The position numbers and the translations under genes are program-made. This document shows, one piece after another, positions 44,318 through 53,566 of a DNA stretch of 64,000 nt. Numbering within the stretch: the stretch's first letter is position 1; every line of letters begins with the position of its first letter. The notes under the pieces are model-generated. The model worked only from the letters and a program-made list of their open reading frames with translations. It was not told the DNA's origin and searched no databases. Source of the stretch: JBATTK01 sp049670505 (GTDB lineage: Bacteria; Bacteroidota; Bacteroidia; Flavobacteriales; Flavobacteriaceae); NCBI GenBank assembly GCA_049670505.1, contig JBATTK010000043.1, positions 49,686 to 113,685 on the forward strand. Reading direction: 5' to 3'.

Positions 44318-44437
44318 GAGGAACAAAGCAATCTGTAAATGATTGGTCATCAATTAACAGATTACTTCGTCGGCCCAAGGCCTCCTTATAATGTCAATTT
44401 ACTTGTACTTTTACAACCTCCCTATTTTTCCCATCGG

Positions 44438-44815
44438 CTAGCCTTTCAAAATAGCCTTATAATCTGCCTTATAGGCATAGAGCATTACAATATTCAACGC
44501 TAACAAGAGTAGTGCAGGGGGAATATTGCCCTGATCTAAAGTAACATGAAACAATACCGCGTTCACGGATACACTCATTAAAATGATCATCATAAGGGAA
44601 GCATATTTGTTGAGTAAAAGCGATAAACCGGCGGCAATCTCAACAATACCTACCAAATAGGGTATGACCTTGGCCTCCATTAAGCTCCCAAAGTAAGACA
44701 TGGCTACTTCCGATAGTTCAAAGGGAGGTATAAAGTTCAGAAACTTGTTCGATCCGAAAAGAAGGAGAAAAAGGCCAAAAATAATCCTTAGGATCAATAA
44801 GACTTTTGAATTCAT
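44438..44815 (-). CDS. DoxX-family membrane protein
   Basis: A 125-residue protein with four membrane segments: LLILRIIFGLFLLLFGSNKFL, VIPYLVGIVEIAAGLSLLL, ASLMMIILMSVSVNAVLF and PPALLLLALNIVMLYAYKA. This is the DoxX-like arrangement, with the conserved first helix and FxPxxEL loop. The family is linked loosely to redox or respiratory functions; the role here is unknown. It is a single gene between the LytTR unit and the A2M gene. Confidence 0.8.
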   Translation of the reverse strand: MNSKVLLILRIIFGLFLLLFGSNKFLNFIPPFELSEVAMSYFGSLMEAKVIPYLVGIVEIAAGLSLLLNKYASLMMIILMSVSVNAVLFHVTLDQGNIPPALLLLALNIVMLYAYKADYKAILKG

Positions 44816-44889
44816 AACGTGCTGTTTTTGTGTTAGGTAGCTGTTAATTTATAAAAAAAAGCAACATCCGAACACGAATTCATCAAATA

Positions 44890-47800
44890 TTATTGGTCTA
44901 CTGCTATCCGTACCCCTTCACTATGGCTGCTAAACTCCGGGGCATACATACTCTGTATCGTTGTAATCCCATTACTGAAATCTCCGGCATTGTTTACCCT
45001 AAGGTCATATTCAAAAACATATACCCCCTTGGGCAAGTAATCGAAAAAGAAATTGGTGCTGGCATCTTTGGTACTTTCATAATAGCCCAAGCCATCTTGC
45101 CATTTATATTGGGATAATACGTTTATGGGTTCCAGACCGGAAGCACGCATGTCTTTCATATGTACAAATTCCATAGGTCTGTCGGCTCTTAACACTATAC
45201 GCACCTTTAAGAGATCGCCCACTTTTAAGCGTATCTTTTCGGTAATCTCCGAAATCTCCTCACCGGTATCCGTGTTTTTCTTTAAGAACAGCTTCTTCTC
45301 CAATTGTAATGGGGTTTCTGCGGAGGAAATTTTATCCAAATCTTCAAAATACTGCCAATAGAGTCCTCCCCAAGCTATACCTTCCCCTTTTTTGCTGATG
45401 GTTATTTCCCCCATCTTTGACTTTATTTCATTGGCGTTCCAAGAAGTTTTATAGTAACCGGTTCCGGCCTCTACTTTTGTATGTTCCAATTTTGAAGGGG
45501 CAATTTCTTCACCTCCTACCAAAACAGCTACTGCATTTGTTATGGATAACCAGTTGCTTCCTTGTAACAATAGTGCATATACCGCTTCCGTAGTTGCTTT
45601 AGTAGTTTTCCATTGATTGGTCTGTTTGTTCTTTAAGAGCCATATTTTAAGATTGTCTATAGTTTGCCTATCATTTTCTATCTCGCTAAAAGCTTCGATC
45701 AATAATGCTTGAGTCTCAATAGGTGCTTGGTGCCAATGCCATGATGCGGTGTTTGCTTTCCAATACATGCCAAGCTCTTCACTGGTGATACTATTCTCTT
45801 TCAACGATTTTAGTATTTTATTCGCTGTTAGGGTGTCATTTGTCCGATGTAAGATCAATGCCAACAATCCTTTGGAGTATAAATTTTTGTCTACCCAGTA
45901 CTTTTTGGCCTGGCCCCTATAAAAGGTCATTACCTCGTCTACTTTTTTGGAAGCGGGTATATCGGTGAAAAAACTACGCATATAGAGGTAATGGATTTGG
46001 GTATAGCTCAAATGATCATCATTGATGTTCTTGGTATGCCTTTTCATATACTCGTACTCTTTTACAAACTCGTTGTCCAAATAACGCATTGCCTTTTGCA
46101 TCATTTGATCGGTGCCCTGATCGGGCAGGGAAACCTGAAGTTGTTTTAAATGGCCCAATCCGGTACCGATGTGCTGTGTTATAAATCTATTTTCCCTACC
46201 TCCCTTAAACCAGGCCCATGCACCTGAAGACATTTGGTTGTTCTTTAGTTTTTGCAGGGTATTGGCCTGTTCGTTCTTCATCTTGTTCATATCAAATAAC
46301 AAAGCAATGCGTTTTTTTTGCTCAGTTTCCGAATGGGCGTCTCGTAACCAGGGAGTTTCTTGGATCAGTAAAGATTTCAATTCCTGATTTTTCTCTAAAT
46401 TACTTACCAACGCATCTGAATTTGCCCATTGGTTAAAAACTTCCCGTATCCTTGGATTGGAATTGGCGATATGACCGGCCAAGGTGTTGGCATAGTACCT
46501 GGAGAATATCTGCTCATTACAGTCATACGGATACTCCATTAGATAGGGGAGTGCCTGTACGGCATACCAGGCTGGATTGGAAGTCATTTCCAGGCTTAGC
46601 TTATGATGCTTTAAAGTAGTTGATGTGTGGTCCTTTAATTTCTCCAGCACAAAGGTTTTGGTCTGATCGCTCCCCACCCACATGGGCAAGGTTTCCGTAA
46701 CCAGCTTCCTATTGGTCAATATGGGCAATACATTTTGTTCCCCATCACTAAAATCACCCGCTTTTGCGATGACGCTATATTGGATCGCTTGTATACCCTC
46801 GGGAATTTTTAAGGCCCATGAGACTTGGGTATTGCCCAAGGAGTCTACGGAAAATTCCCTTTGGTTCGCATCTGCATGCCTCTTCGCCGAGGAGGGAGAA
46901 ACCATAAGTTTTGCGGTAACGTCTTCGCCGGTAATGACATCCATCAATTCCAATGTTGCATTTCCGGATAGCGTTTTTTCAGTAAGATTGGCAATTTTGC
47001 TACTGATAATAATTTGATCGCCCTCTCTTAAGAATCGAGGTGCATTGGGTATCACCATTAATTCTTTTTGCGTAACCGTATTCATGGTCATTGTAGTACT
47101 TTGTAAATCCTTGGTATGGGCCAGTAGTTGCAGTTTCCAATGGGTCAGGGCTTCCGGGGTCGTAAAACTGAAGGAGACATTGCCTGCCGCATCCGTACCC
47201 AATTGTGGAAAGAAAAAAGCCGTTTCCTGTAGATTTTTTCTGATTTGTACCTGACTTTCGGAAGTTTCTTCCTGTTCTTCAAGAGTGCTATCCATTCCAC
47301 TATTCGCTACTTGTACACCAGCGGATTTTCCCTCAATACTATCTGCTATAGCTACTTCGTCCAATTCCGTTTCCTCCTCTATTCTCTCAGCCATAGGTGC
47401 AGGGGCCTGGATGCCGCTTTTCATTAATTTATTTCGTCGATATAGACCATATCCATATCCAAAATGCAATCCAAACCAATTAAAGCTGTCGTACTGTTGT
47501 TGGGTATAATCACTACCTTTTTGGTATGGACTATGCACATTAAAATAGGCAGTTCCAAAGCTTTGATGTCCGCCTACAGCGCTATAAGAATAATAATTAG
47601 GTTTATAGATAGGATCAAAACTCCAGCTATGGCCCCTAAAAGCATCCAAAGAAGCATCGTACATGCTTGCCAATAGCTCGGCGCTGACTTGATCGCCCTT
47701 TGGCCCTTTGATGCTAAATGTCCAGGTTTCATCGGTTCCCGGTCTTAATTTATCGCGAAAACTTAGGGTTTCAATCTCCAAATCGGTCTTCGGATAAGGA

Positions 47801-50800
47801 ACATAAATATTCAACGCATGGGTTTGAAACGAATTATAGCCAGAAAAACTGTATGTAATGGCAAATCCTCCTAAATCCTGTTCATTTACGGGAACGATTA
47901 ACGTCTCACGATTGTTTTTTAGTCGTACAATGTGTGTATCCACTATTTTTCTGTTCTTTTCTATATAAACGGTAACGAACAGATTTTCCGCACTAGAGGA
48001 AAGCGTAAGAGCAACCTTGTCCCCAATAGCATATTCCAACTTATCCGTGCGGATCCCGAACAACTGATTATCCGCCAATTTTTTATCCTTATCACTATAT
48101 AGATCCGTGTGCACTACATCTTTCACCCTTTGACCAAATTTGTCCTGGGTTTCCAGTTCTATCAGGTATTTTCCCGATACCCATTTTTTAATATTTTTCA
48201 AGAAAATCTCCTTGGAATTTCCGGTATCGAATTTTGTTTCCCATACTAAAGGTCCCTTTTTCCAATTCGATACATCGTCTTCTCCGTCGTAGGCATCATG
48301 TGGAAACAACTCCTTGAATTTTTGTTTGGTAAAAGAGGTATAGTCAGGTGCTTCCCATGGCCTTTTTCTAAGCACATAGCTCGGAGCTTTTAGTTTATAG
48401 ATTTTTAGGGTTCCTTGCGCAGGAACAAAATTCCCATTTAGATTGGTAGTAGAAATGCCAAGGGTATGGTCATTTTTATCCTTGTCCAATCTATCGGCAA
48501 TTGTGACGCTGGCGGTAAGGGCATGGTAACCCACGCGAACGATGGTTTTGGTACTATGGGTCTCTCCATTAACATCTGTAACGTCCGCGGTGACCTCATA
48601 GGTAAAAACAGGTAAGTTTTCTTTGGATGTGCTACGATCCGGTATTGCCTTAAAGCTAATTTCGTAATTGCCGGATGCATCTGTGCGAACCTCCCCATGG
48701 GCTATCTCCTGCGCCGTACTTTTAAAATAGGGTCTGCTCCAATAATACCATCTAGGGTAATAAACCACTCTTTTTACCCGATACACTACTTTTGCATCCG
48801 TAATATTACTGCCCGCATATGCCTTTGCCGTTCCTTTCACCCTAATCTCATCGTTTACGGTATAGGTTTCGGTGATGGGGTTAAAATTTGTTTCGAATTT
48901 GGGACGTTTATACTCCTCAACGGAAAAATTGGCATTCCCGCCAATTGAGATTGCCGGGGAGCTTAATTGTAAGGAAAAATTGCCGGTAAGGCCGTTGTTC
49001 GGAATGATGAATTCCCCGGTAAAAGATCCAAATTCGTTGGTAGTAAATTCCTGTTTCCCAACTTCTTGATTGTTTACATCCCTAAGGGTGACGGTTACGG
49101 CCGTATCTGTTAATACGGAAGAAACGCTGTTGGTACGAACTATAGCAATTCCCTTAAAATATAGAGGTTGTCCAGGTCTATAGATACTTCTATCCGTAAA
49201 TAGAAAACCTGCGTTACCGTTGCTTGTCCTATTTCCGTTATTGTTTTTTTTGTTCACATAGTAATCTCCAAAATAAGCCTTGTCATCTTTGTAATCTATA
49301 CGAGTACGGACGTTTGTCCACCTTTCCGTGGACAAGGGAATTTTGATCATACCCTTTTTGTCCGTGACCAAGGTTTTTTCCAAGGTAGGGCCATCATAGT
49401 TTTTCCGGTAGTTCAATCGTAATTTGGCCCCTACCATAGGTTGACCGTTAGTACGATCGATTACCTGAAAATATTTATTTGATTGGGTCTGGGTTTCTGT
49501 CAAAGCTATATTGGTAACCTGTACATGGTTAAAGGCAAACGCTCCCTTGGTTTCACCTTTGGGTGTTGCCAAGACAATATAGGAACCTACCGATAAGGGA
49601 GGAAGTAAAATTTCGGTGGAATGGGATTGATAGTCCCCTTCATTTTTTAAACTTGCATCCCATTGTTTGGTGGGCCGTAGTTTTTTTATGAAGGAAAGCT
49701 GCTTTTCCGGCTCGTATAGCTTGTTCAGTTTTTCTATTTGGTTTCTGGTGACGCTATAGGCGGTAAGTTGTAAACCGTTATGGTTTCTATACCGCACCAG
49801 CAATTTGGATGATGTGTTGACAGGGATGTGCTGTTCCGCCGTAAGTTGCAGCTCTTTATTTAGGATACTGCTCTTTAAGTTCTCACATTGTTGCGCTCCC
49901 CGACTTTTGGGATATTTGGAAATTACGGAATTGCACAGCTCTAAAGCTTCTTTTCGTTTCCACTGGTGGGTCGTATCGCTTTTTGGTCCATAGGTATTGG
50001 CCCATTTGCCATATAAGGACGCTATTTCATAGGTATATAATGCGGAGACCTCGTAATCCTTATGTTGTGCCGCCGAATTCTGTAAAGCTTCCAGATAGTA
50101 TTGATCCTTATCTTCAAAAACGGCATTTTGATGTATGAATTTCAATCGGTCGATATCCACGTCCACTAAGGCCTGGGGCGATGCATCCTTTACGTGGAAC
50201 CGGAGTAATTGTTGGTATATCCCAATTGCCTTTAGTTGTAGGGAAGTACTATCCTTGGAGCTGATTTTTATTTTACTAAAGGGTAATGCCTCACATAAAA
50301 GCTCCGAATCGTTTATTTCAAAGGTATAGGCCGGTCTGGTAATCGTATTTTCAGTGGTCTCATAAAAAACCAATGCGGTATGGGCCAATAGGTCATAAAG
50401 GGTAGGCCTATAGATTTTAGATTCTTTAGCCCGATCGAGGATAAGGTCAAAATCGGATGCGCTTACCTCTTGTAAACCGGATGGGTTTTGCAAGGATTTA
50501 TCAAAATGAAGACTCACTTCCTCAAATAAGGTCGTTAGGTCCCACGTTCTAAAATCCGTACGATTTACGCTTGTTTCTGTTTTTGTGCGATTGTAGAATT
50601 GATATCTATGTTGTTGAAAGTACTGCCAATAGAGGTTTGCCAGATAGCTTTCCAGTATATTCTTTACAGGGAATTCGCTTTTTTCTATTTCGGACCTAAA
50701 ATCGGCAACGATTTTCAACTGTGCATCCTCTTCTAGGGTCATGGCGTATTTGGAGGAATACAGCAATGCCTTTATCGCTTGGTCTGAATCCTCTTCTTTT

Positions 50801-50970
50801 TTGGCCTTTTCGGAAATAGATCGTACCACTTTCAGTGCAGAAGTGGTCAAGGCCTGCCGTTCCAAGTTTTCCACCTTTTTCCAAAGTGTTTCATAGGAAT
50901 CATCGGGTTTTTGTGAGTGTGCCATTTGTAAAAATAATAGTATAGTGATAATAGGGGCTAAATACTTCAT
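44890..50970 (-). CDS. Alpha-2-macroglobulin family protein (bacterial A2M, CxEQ type)
   Basis: A very large protein of 2026 residues with signal peptide (APIITILLFLQMAHSQ). It has an N-terminal helical/TPR-like region of about 350 residues, then macroglobulin domains including SIYRPGQPLYFKGIAIV (MG2), the A2M domain (TEALTHWKLQLLAHT) and a thioester-domain repeat part. The motif YPYDCNEQIF (Cys about 1484) retains the CxEQ thioester signature. Such proteins trap proteases by covalent linkage and may protect the envelope. The usual penicillin-binding partner (PbpC) is not beside it. A short signature-like Ser/Gly segment around AGVQVANSG recalls TonB-plug carboxypeptidase-like inserts. Confidence 0.88.
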   Translation of the reverse strand: MKYLAPIITILLFLQMAHSQKPDDSYETLWKKVENLERQALTTSALKVVRSISEKAKKEEDSDQAIKALLYSSKYAMTLEEDAQLKIVADFRSEIEKSEFPVKNILESYLANLYWQYFQQHRYQFYNRTKTETSVNRTDFRTWDLTTLFEEVSLHFDKSLQNPSGLQEVSASDFDLILDRAKESKIYRPTLYDLLAHTALVFYETTENTITRPAYTFEINDSELLCEALPFSKIKISSKDSTSLQLKAIGIYQQLLRFHVKDASPQALVDVDIDRLKFIHQNAVFEDKDQYYLEALQNSAAQHKDYEVSALYTYEIASLYGKWANTYGPKSDTTHQWKRKEALELCNSVISKYPKSRGAQQCENLKSSILNKELQLTAEQHIPVNTSSKLLVRYRNHNGLQLTAYSVTRNQIEKLNKLYEPEKQLSFIKKLRPTKQWDASLKNEGDYQSHSTEILLPPLSVGSYIVLATPKGETKGAFAFNHVQVTNIALTETQTQSNKYFQVIDRTNGQPMVGAKLRLNYRKNYDGPTLEKTLVTDKKGMIKIPLSTERWTNVRTRIDYKDDKAYFGDYYVNKKNNNGNRTSNGNAGFLFTDRSIYRPGQPLYFKGIAIVRTNSVSSVLTDTAVTVTLRDVNNQEVGKQEFTTNEFGSFTGEFIIPNNGLTGNFSLQLSSPAISIGGNANFSVEEYKRPKFETNFNPITETYTVNDEIRVKGTAKAYAGSNITDAKVVYRVKRVVYYPRWYYWSRPYFKSTAQEIAHGEVRTDASGNYEISFKAIPDRSTSKENLPVFTYEVTADVTDVNGETHSTKTIVRVGYHALTASVTIADRLDKDKNDHTLGISTTNLNGNFVPAQGTLKIYKLKAPSYVLRKRPWEAPDYTSFTKQKFKELFPHDAYDGEDDVSNWKKGPLVWETKFDTGNSKEIFLKNIKKWVSGKYLIELETQDKFGQRVKDVVHTDLYSDKDKKLADNQLFGIRTDKLEYAIGDKVALTLSSSAENLFVTVYIEKNRKIVDTHIVRLKNNRETLIVPVNEQDLGGFAITYSFSGYNSFQTHALNIYVPYPKTDLEIETLSFRDKLRPGTDETWTFSIKGPKGDQVSAELLASMYDASLDAFRGHSWSFDPIYKPNYYSYSAVGGHQSFGTAYFNVHSPYQKGSDYTQQQYDSFNWFGLHFGYGYGLYRRNKLMKSGIQAPAPMAERIEEETELDEVAIADSIEGKSAGVQVANSGMDSTLEEQEETSESQVQIRKNLQETAFFFPQLGTDAAGNVSFSFTTPEALTHWKLQLLAHTKDLQSTTMTMNTVTQKELMVIPNAPRFLREGDQIIISSKIANLTEKTLSGNATLELMDVITGEDVTAKLMVSPSSAKRHADANQREFSVDSLGNTQVSWALKIPEGIQAIQYSVIAKAGDFSDGEQNVLPILTNRKLVTETLPMWVGSDQTKTFVLEKLKDHTSTTLKHHKLSLEMTSNPAWYAVQALPYLMEYPYDCNEQIFSRYYANTLAGHIANSNPRIREVFNQWANSDALVSNLEKNQELKSLLIQETPWLRDAHSETEQKKRIALLFDMNKMKNEQANTLQKLKNNQMSSGAWAWFKGGRENRFITQHIGTGLGHLKQLQVSLPDQGTDQMMQKAMRYLDNEFVKEYEYMKRHTKNINDDHLSYTQIHYLYMRSFFTDIPASKKVDEVMTFYRGQAKKYWVDKNLYSKGLLALILHRTNDTLTANKILKSLKENSITSEELGMYWKANTASWHWHQAPIETQALLIEAFSEIENDRQTIDNLKIWLLKNKQTNQWKTTKATTEAVYALLLQGSNWLSITNAVAVLVGGEEIAPSKLEHTKVEAGTGYYKTSWNANEIKSKMGEITISKKGEGIAWGGLYWQYFEDLDKISSAETPLQLEKKLFLKKNTDTGEEISEITEKIRLKVGDLLKVRIVLRADRPMEFVHMKDMRASGLEPINVLSQYKWQDGLGYYESTKDASTNFFFDYLPKGVYVFEYDLRVNNAGDFSNGITTIQSMYAPEFSSHSEGVRIAVDQ

Positions 50971-51486
50971 ATGTTTAAATTTTGATAATTACCGGACAAT
51001 AATTTAATTATAAGACTTACAGCGCATATAACCGCTATGCGCACACATTAAAAATTTTAAACTCCTTCGCGCCATCTGGCTCGTTCACTAAAAATGTTTA
51101 CAAAACATTTTTTAACGCTCCGCCCTATGAAGAAATTTTTAAAATTTGTTGCTATTCTTTTCATCTGTTTAAAACTTTAAATCCCTGAATCAATGCCTCC
51201 GATCCCATTGTTTCGCGAGCATATTTACAGAAACCTTATTGTCGGTCAGGCATGTTCCGCATACATCAATTTCATCAGATTAAATGTACAGAACAAATAT
51301 GTATCTTATTCCATTAGTGGGCAATTATAAATGAGGGAATCTGTATTTTGAATGAGGGAACTCCCATAAATTGAAAAAGTTTAAACCACTTTATTATTAA
51401 TGATATTAAAATCAAAATGCATAACGGGTTTGATTAAGTATTTTGAAATCATTTCGACCAAAAACCAATATAGATCTCGGATTTTA
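50971..51486. other. 516-bp intergenic region with nested hairpins
   Basis: Between divergent A2M and TPR genes. It contains the nested inverted-repeat element at 51022-51147 and the 24-base word at 51406-51429 shared with 342-365. A frame starting at 51400 runs through that word and is not used as the TPR gene start. No other gene is supported. Confidence 0.5.
51022..51147. repeat. Nested inverted-repeat element
   Basis: GCGCATA and TATGCGC (51022-51042) form a tight hairpin. AAAAATGTTT and AAACATTTTT (51090-51112) form a second. An outer imperfect arm, AAATTTTAAA near 51053 with TTTAAAATTT near 51137, encloses the latter. It is likely a structured dispersed element. Confidence 0.5.
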
Positions 51487-52365
51487 ATGAAGTGTTTTAT
51501 TTTTTTAGGATTGGTGTTTTTCTGCTTTTTTGTAGAGGCGCAGGATGATGCCATCCTAAAAGCGGAACGCTATATAGCACAAAGGGACTACAGTGCTGCG
51601 GAAGCACTGCTTGTAGAAAGATTAAAAGTTTCCTCCTCGCCCGAGCTAAAGGATAAATTGGGCGAGGCCTATAGTTTTCAGGAAAAATGGGACCAAGCCA
51701 TAACCATATATGAAACACTTGCCGATACCTATCCAAAAAACGCGGAGTATCAATTTAAATATGGAGGGGTATTGGCCAGAAAGGCGCAAAACAGCAATAA
51801 ATTACGGGCGTTGATGTTGGTAGGTAAAATAAAGAAGGGGTTTATGAAAGCTGCGGAACTAAATCCCATGCATATAGAGGCAAGGTGGGGCTTGGTAGAT
51901 CTCTATGTATCCTTACCGGGAATTGTTGGAGGCAGTATGTCCAAGGCCTATACCTATGCCAAGGAACTTAAATCCATATCCGCTATTGAGGGACACTTGG
52001 CTTTGGGCTATGTCTATGAATATGATGATATGCCAAAGAAGGCGGAAGAGAATTATATGAAGGCCCTACAATACGTAGATGGTTTGGAAACGGTTGCCCG
52101 TAACCAACTTAATTATCAGATCGGGAAGATTTGTGGGGATTACGAGCGCTATTTGGATAAAGGTATAGCGCATATGCAGACCTATATCAAAAACTATACG
52201 GTAAAGGATGGTGTGCCCTTGGATTGGGCCTATTATAGAATGGCAAAATTATATCGCCATAAGGGGGATAAACGGGAAGCCCTCACATGGATTGGAAAAG
52301 CACTTCAGGACAGACCGGATTTTAAACCTGCCCTAAAAGAGCAGAAAATCATTGAAGCATTATAG
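51487..52365 (+). CDS. Tetratricopeptide-repeat protein, secreted
   Basis: A 292-residue protein with signal peptide (CFIFLGLVFFCFFVEAQ) followed by TPR-like helical pairs: AERYIAQRDYSAAEALLVERL, YSFQEKWDQAITIYETLADTYPKNAEYQFKYG, LGYVYEYDDMPKKAEENYMKALQ and YRMAKLYRHKGDKREALTWIGKALQDRP. The function is probably as a protein-binding scaffold in the periplasm. The ATG at 51487 opens the signal peptide; 29 upstream codons lie in a repeated intergenic word. It is divergent from A2M. Confidence 0.82.
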   Translation: MKCFIFLGLVFFCFFVEAQDDAILKAERYIAQRDYSAAEALLVERLKVSSSPELKDKLGEAYSFQEKWDQAITIYETLADTYPKNAEYQFKYGGVLARKAQNSNKLRALMLVGKIKKGFMKAAELNPMHIEARWGLVDLYVSLPGIVGGSMSKAYTYAKELKSISAIEGHLALGYVYEYDDMPKKAEENYMKALQYVDGLETVARNQLNYQIGKICGDYERYLDKGIAHMQTYIKNYTVKDGVPLDWAYYRMAKLYRHKGDKREALTWIGKALQDRPDFKPALKEQKIIEAL

Positions 52366-52378
52366 TGAAGACGAGTTC

Positions 52379-53164
52379 TTAAAGCGATTTCAACAACCCG
52401 CCATCTATAGGAATATTGGTGCCGGTAATGAACGCAGCTTGCTCCGATGCTAAAAATGTGGCTAAATAACCATATTCCCTAGGGTGGCCTATACGCTTTA
52501 GGGGCACTCGAGCCTCCATATCCGCCCTCACCTCGGAACTGGAAATCCCTAACTGTTTTGCCTTGGTTTCATTAAGTTGGGAAATGCGTTCCGTATCAAA
52601 ATAGCCCGTAAGGATATTATTTACCGTAATATGATGGGGGCCAACATCGGTGGCCAATGTTTTCGCCCAAGTGACCAAAGCGGCACGGATACTATTGGAT
52701 AGAGCCAAGTAAGATAAAGGTTCCTTTACAGATACCGAGGCCACATTAATAATACGGCCATATTTTCTGTCGGTCATGCTTTTAAGTGCCAGTTCCGTTG
52801 TGTAGACTACGGTCTTAAAAAGCAGATCAAAAGCTTCCTGGTAATCTGCAATTTTTTTTTCCAAAACCCCTCCTGCCTTAGGACCTTGGGTGTTATTGAT
52901 CAAAATATCTACGGTATGACTTTCAAAATATTGGAAGATTATATTTTTATAAAGCGCAAAATCTTGAAAATCAACTACTAGATATTGATGCTCTTGCCCA
53001 TCATTTGTGGGTAATTCGGAAACCAGGGCCTTTAATTTATCCTCATTTCTAGCCATTAGTGTAACGCTGGCCCCGCTCAATGCCAATTGCTGGGCAATAG
53101 CTTTGCCAATACCCCCGCTGCTGCCACCTACAAGTGCTTTTTTTCCGTTGAGTGCTATATTCAT
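52379..53164 (-). CDS. SDR-family oxidoreductase with altered active site
   Basis: A 261-residue SDR of the FabG-like group. The cofactor motif is VGGSSGGIGKAIAQQLA, the NNAG position reads NNTQG, and the C-terminal GTNIPIDGG is classical. At the catalytic site, SVSVKEPLSYLALSNSIRAAL has Ser or Asn where the YxxxK lysine belongs, so a classical Tyr-Lys pair is absent. This SNxxR variant forms a known-looking subgroup of SDRs. The substrate is unknown. It is the last gene of a cluster with a cupin and a methyltransferase. Confidence 0.82.
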   Translation of the reverse strand: MNIALNGKKALVGGSSGGIGKAIAQQLALSGASVTLMARNEDKLKALVSELPTNDGQEHQYLVVDFQDFALYKNIIFQYFESHTVDILINNTQGPKAGGVLEKKIADYQEAFDLLFKTVVYTTELALKSMTDRKYGRIINVASVSVKEPLSYLALSNSIRAALVTWAKTLATDVGPHHITVNNILTGYFDTERISQLNETKAKQLGISSSEVRADMEARVPLKRIGHPREYGYLATFLASEQAAFITGTNIPIDGGLLKSL

Positions 53165-53232
53165 TTAATCCTTCCTTTTTGTGTTATTCCCTTCCTTGGT
53201 CTTGCCTCAGAATACATATGGATAGTAATCCT

Positions 53233-53550
53233 TTATTTGTACTCTTCCCGTGCAGGACTAAAAACATCCATTAATTTACAGGCTGTTAAGGCTTTCCCGC
53301 CATGTTGAACATTTGGCGGAATGACCACAATATCTCCCGGAAGATATACCTTGGTCTCCCCACCTACGGTAAATTCAAATCTACCTTCCAGCACTTGCAT
53401 TACCTGCTCGTTGAGGTGATGATGTTCCGGTACTTCGGCACCTTCCTTTACATCCCAAAAGGCCAAACTCATATGTTGCGTATGGATTAGCTTCCCATGA
53501 TAGCCGGGCATGATTTCCTTTGAAGCAATTTCTGAGAGTTTCATATCCAT
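53233..53550 (-). CDS. Cupin-domain protein
   Basis: A 105-residue single cupin. Motif 1 is EVPEHHHLNEQVMQVLEGRFEF and motif 2 is YLPGDIVVIPPNVQHGG; the three histidines and a glutamate would hold a metal. It resembles small sugar- or acid-binding cupins. Its role is unknown, but it shares a strand and short spacing with the SDR (68 bases) and the methyltransferase (16 bases), suggesting one pathway. Confidence 0.85.
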   Translation of the reverse strand: MDMKLSEIASKEIMPGYHGKLIHTQHMSLAFWDVKEGAEVPEHHHLNEQVMQVLEGRFEFTVGGETKVYLPGDIVVIPPNVQHGGKALTACKLMDVFSPAREEYK

Positions 53551-53566
53551 TTTAAGTATATTTTGT

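Noticed and set aside
44318..44437. Terminator between the LytTR gene and DoxX
   Set aside because: Some pairing exists (AATCTGT with ACAGATT, AGGAGG with CCTCCT) but arms are distant and no T run follows.
51022..51130. Integron attC-like site
   Set aside because: Core sites RYYYAAC and GTTRRRY are not met at the expected places and there is no integrase gene in the window.
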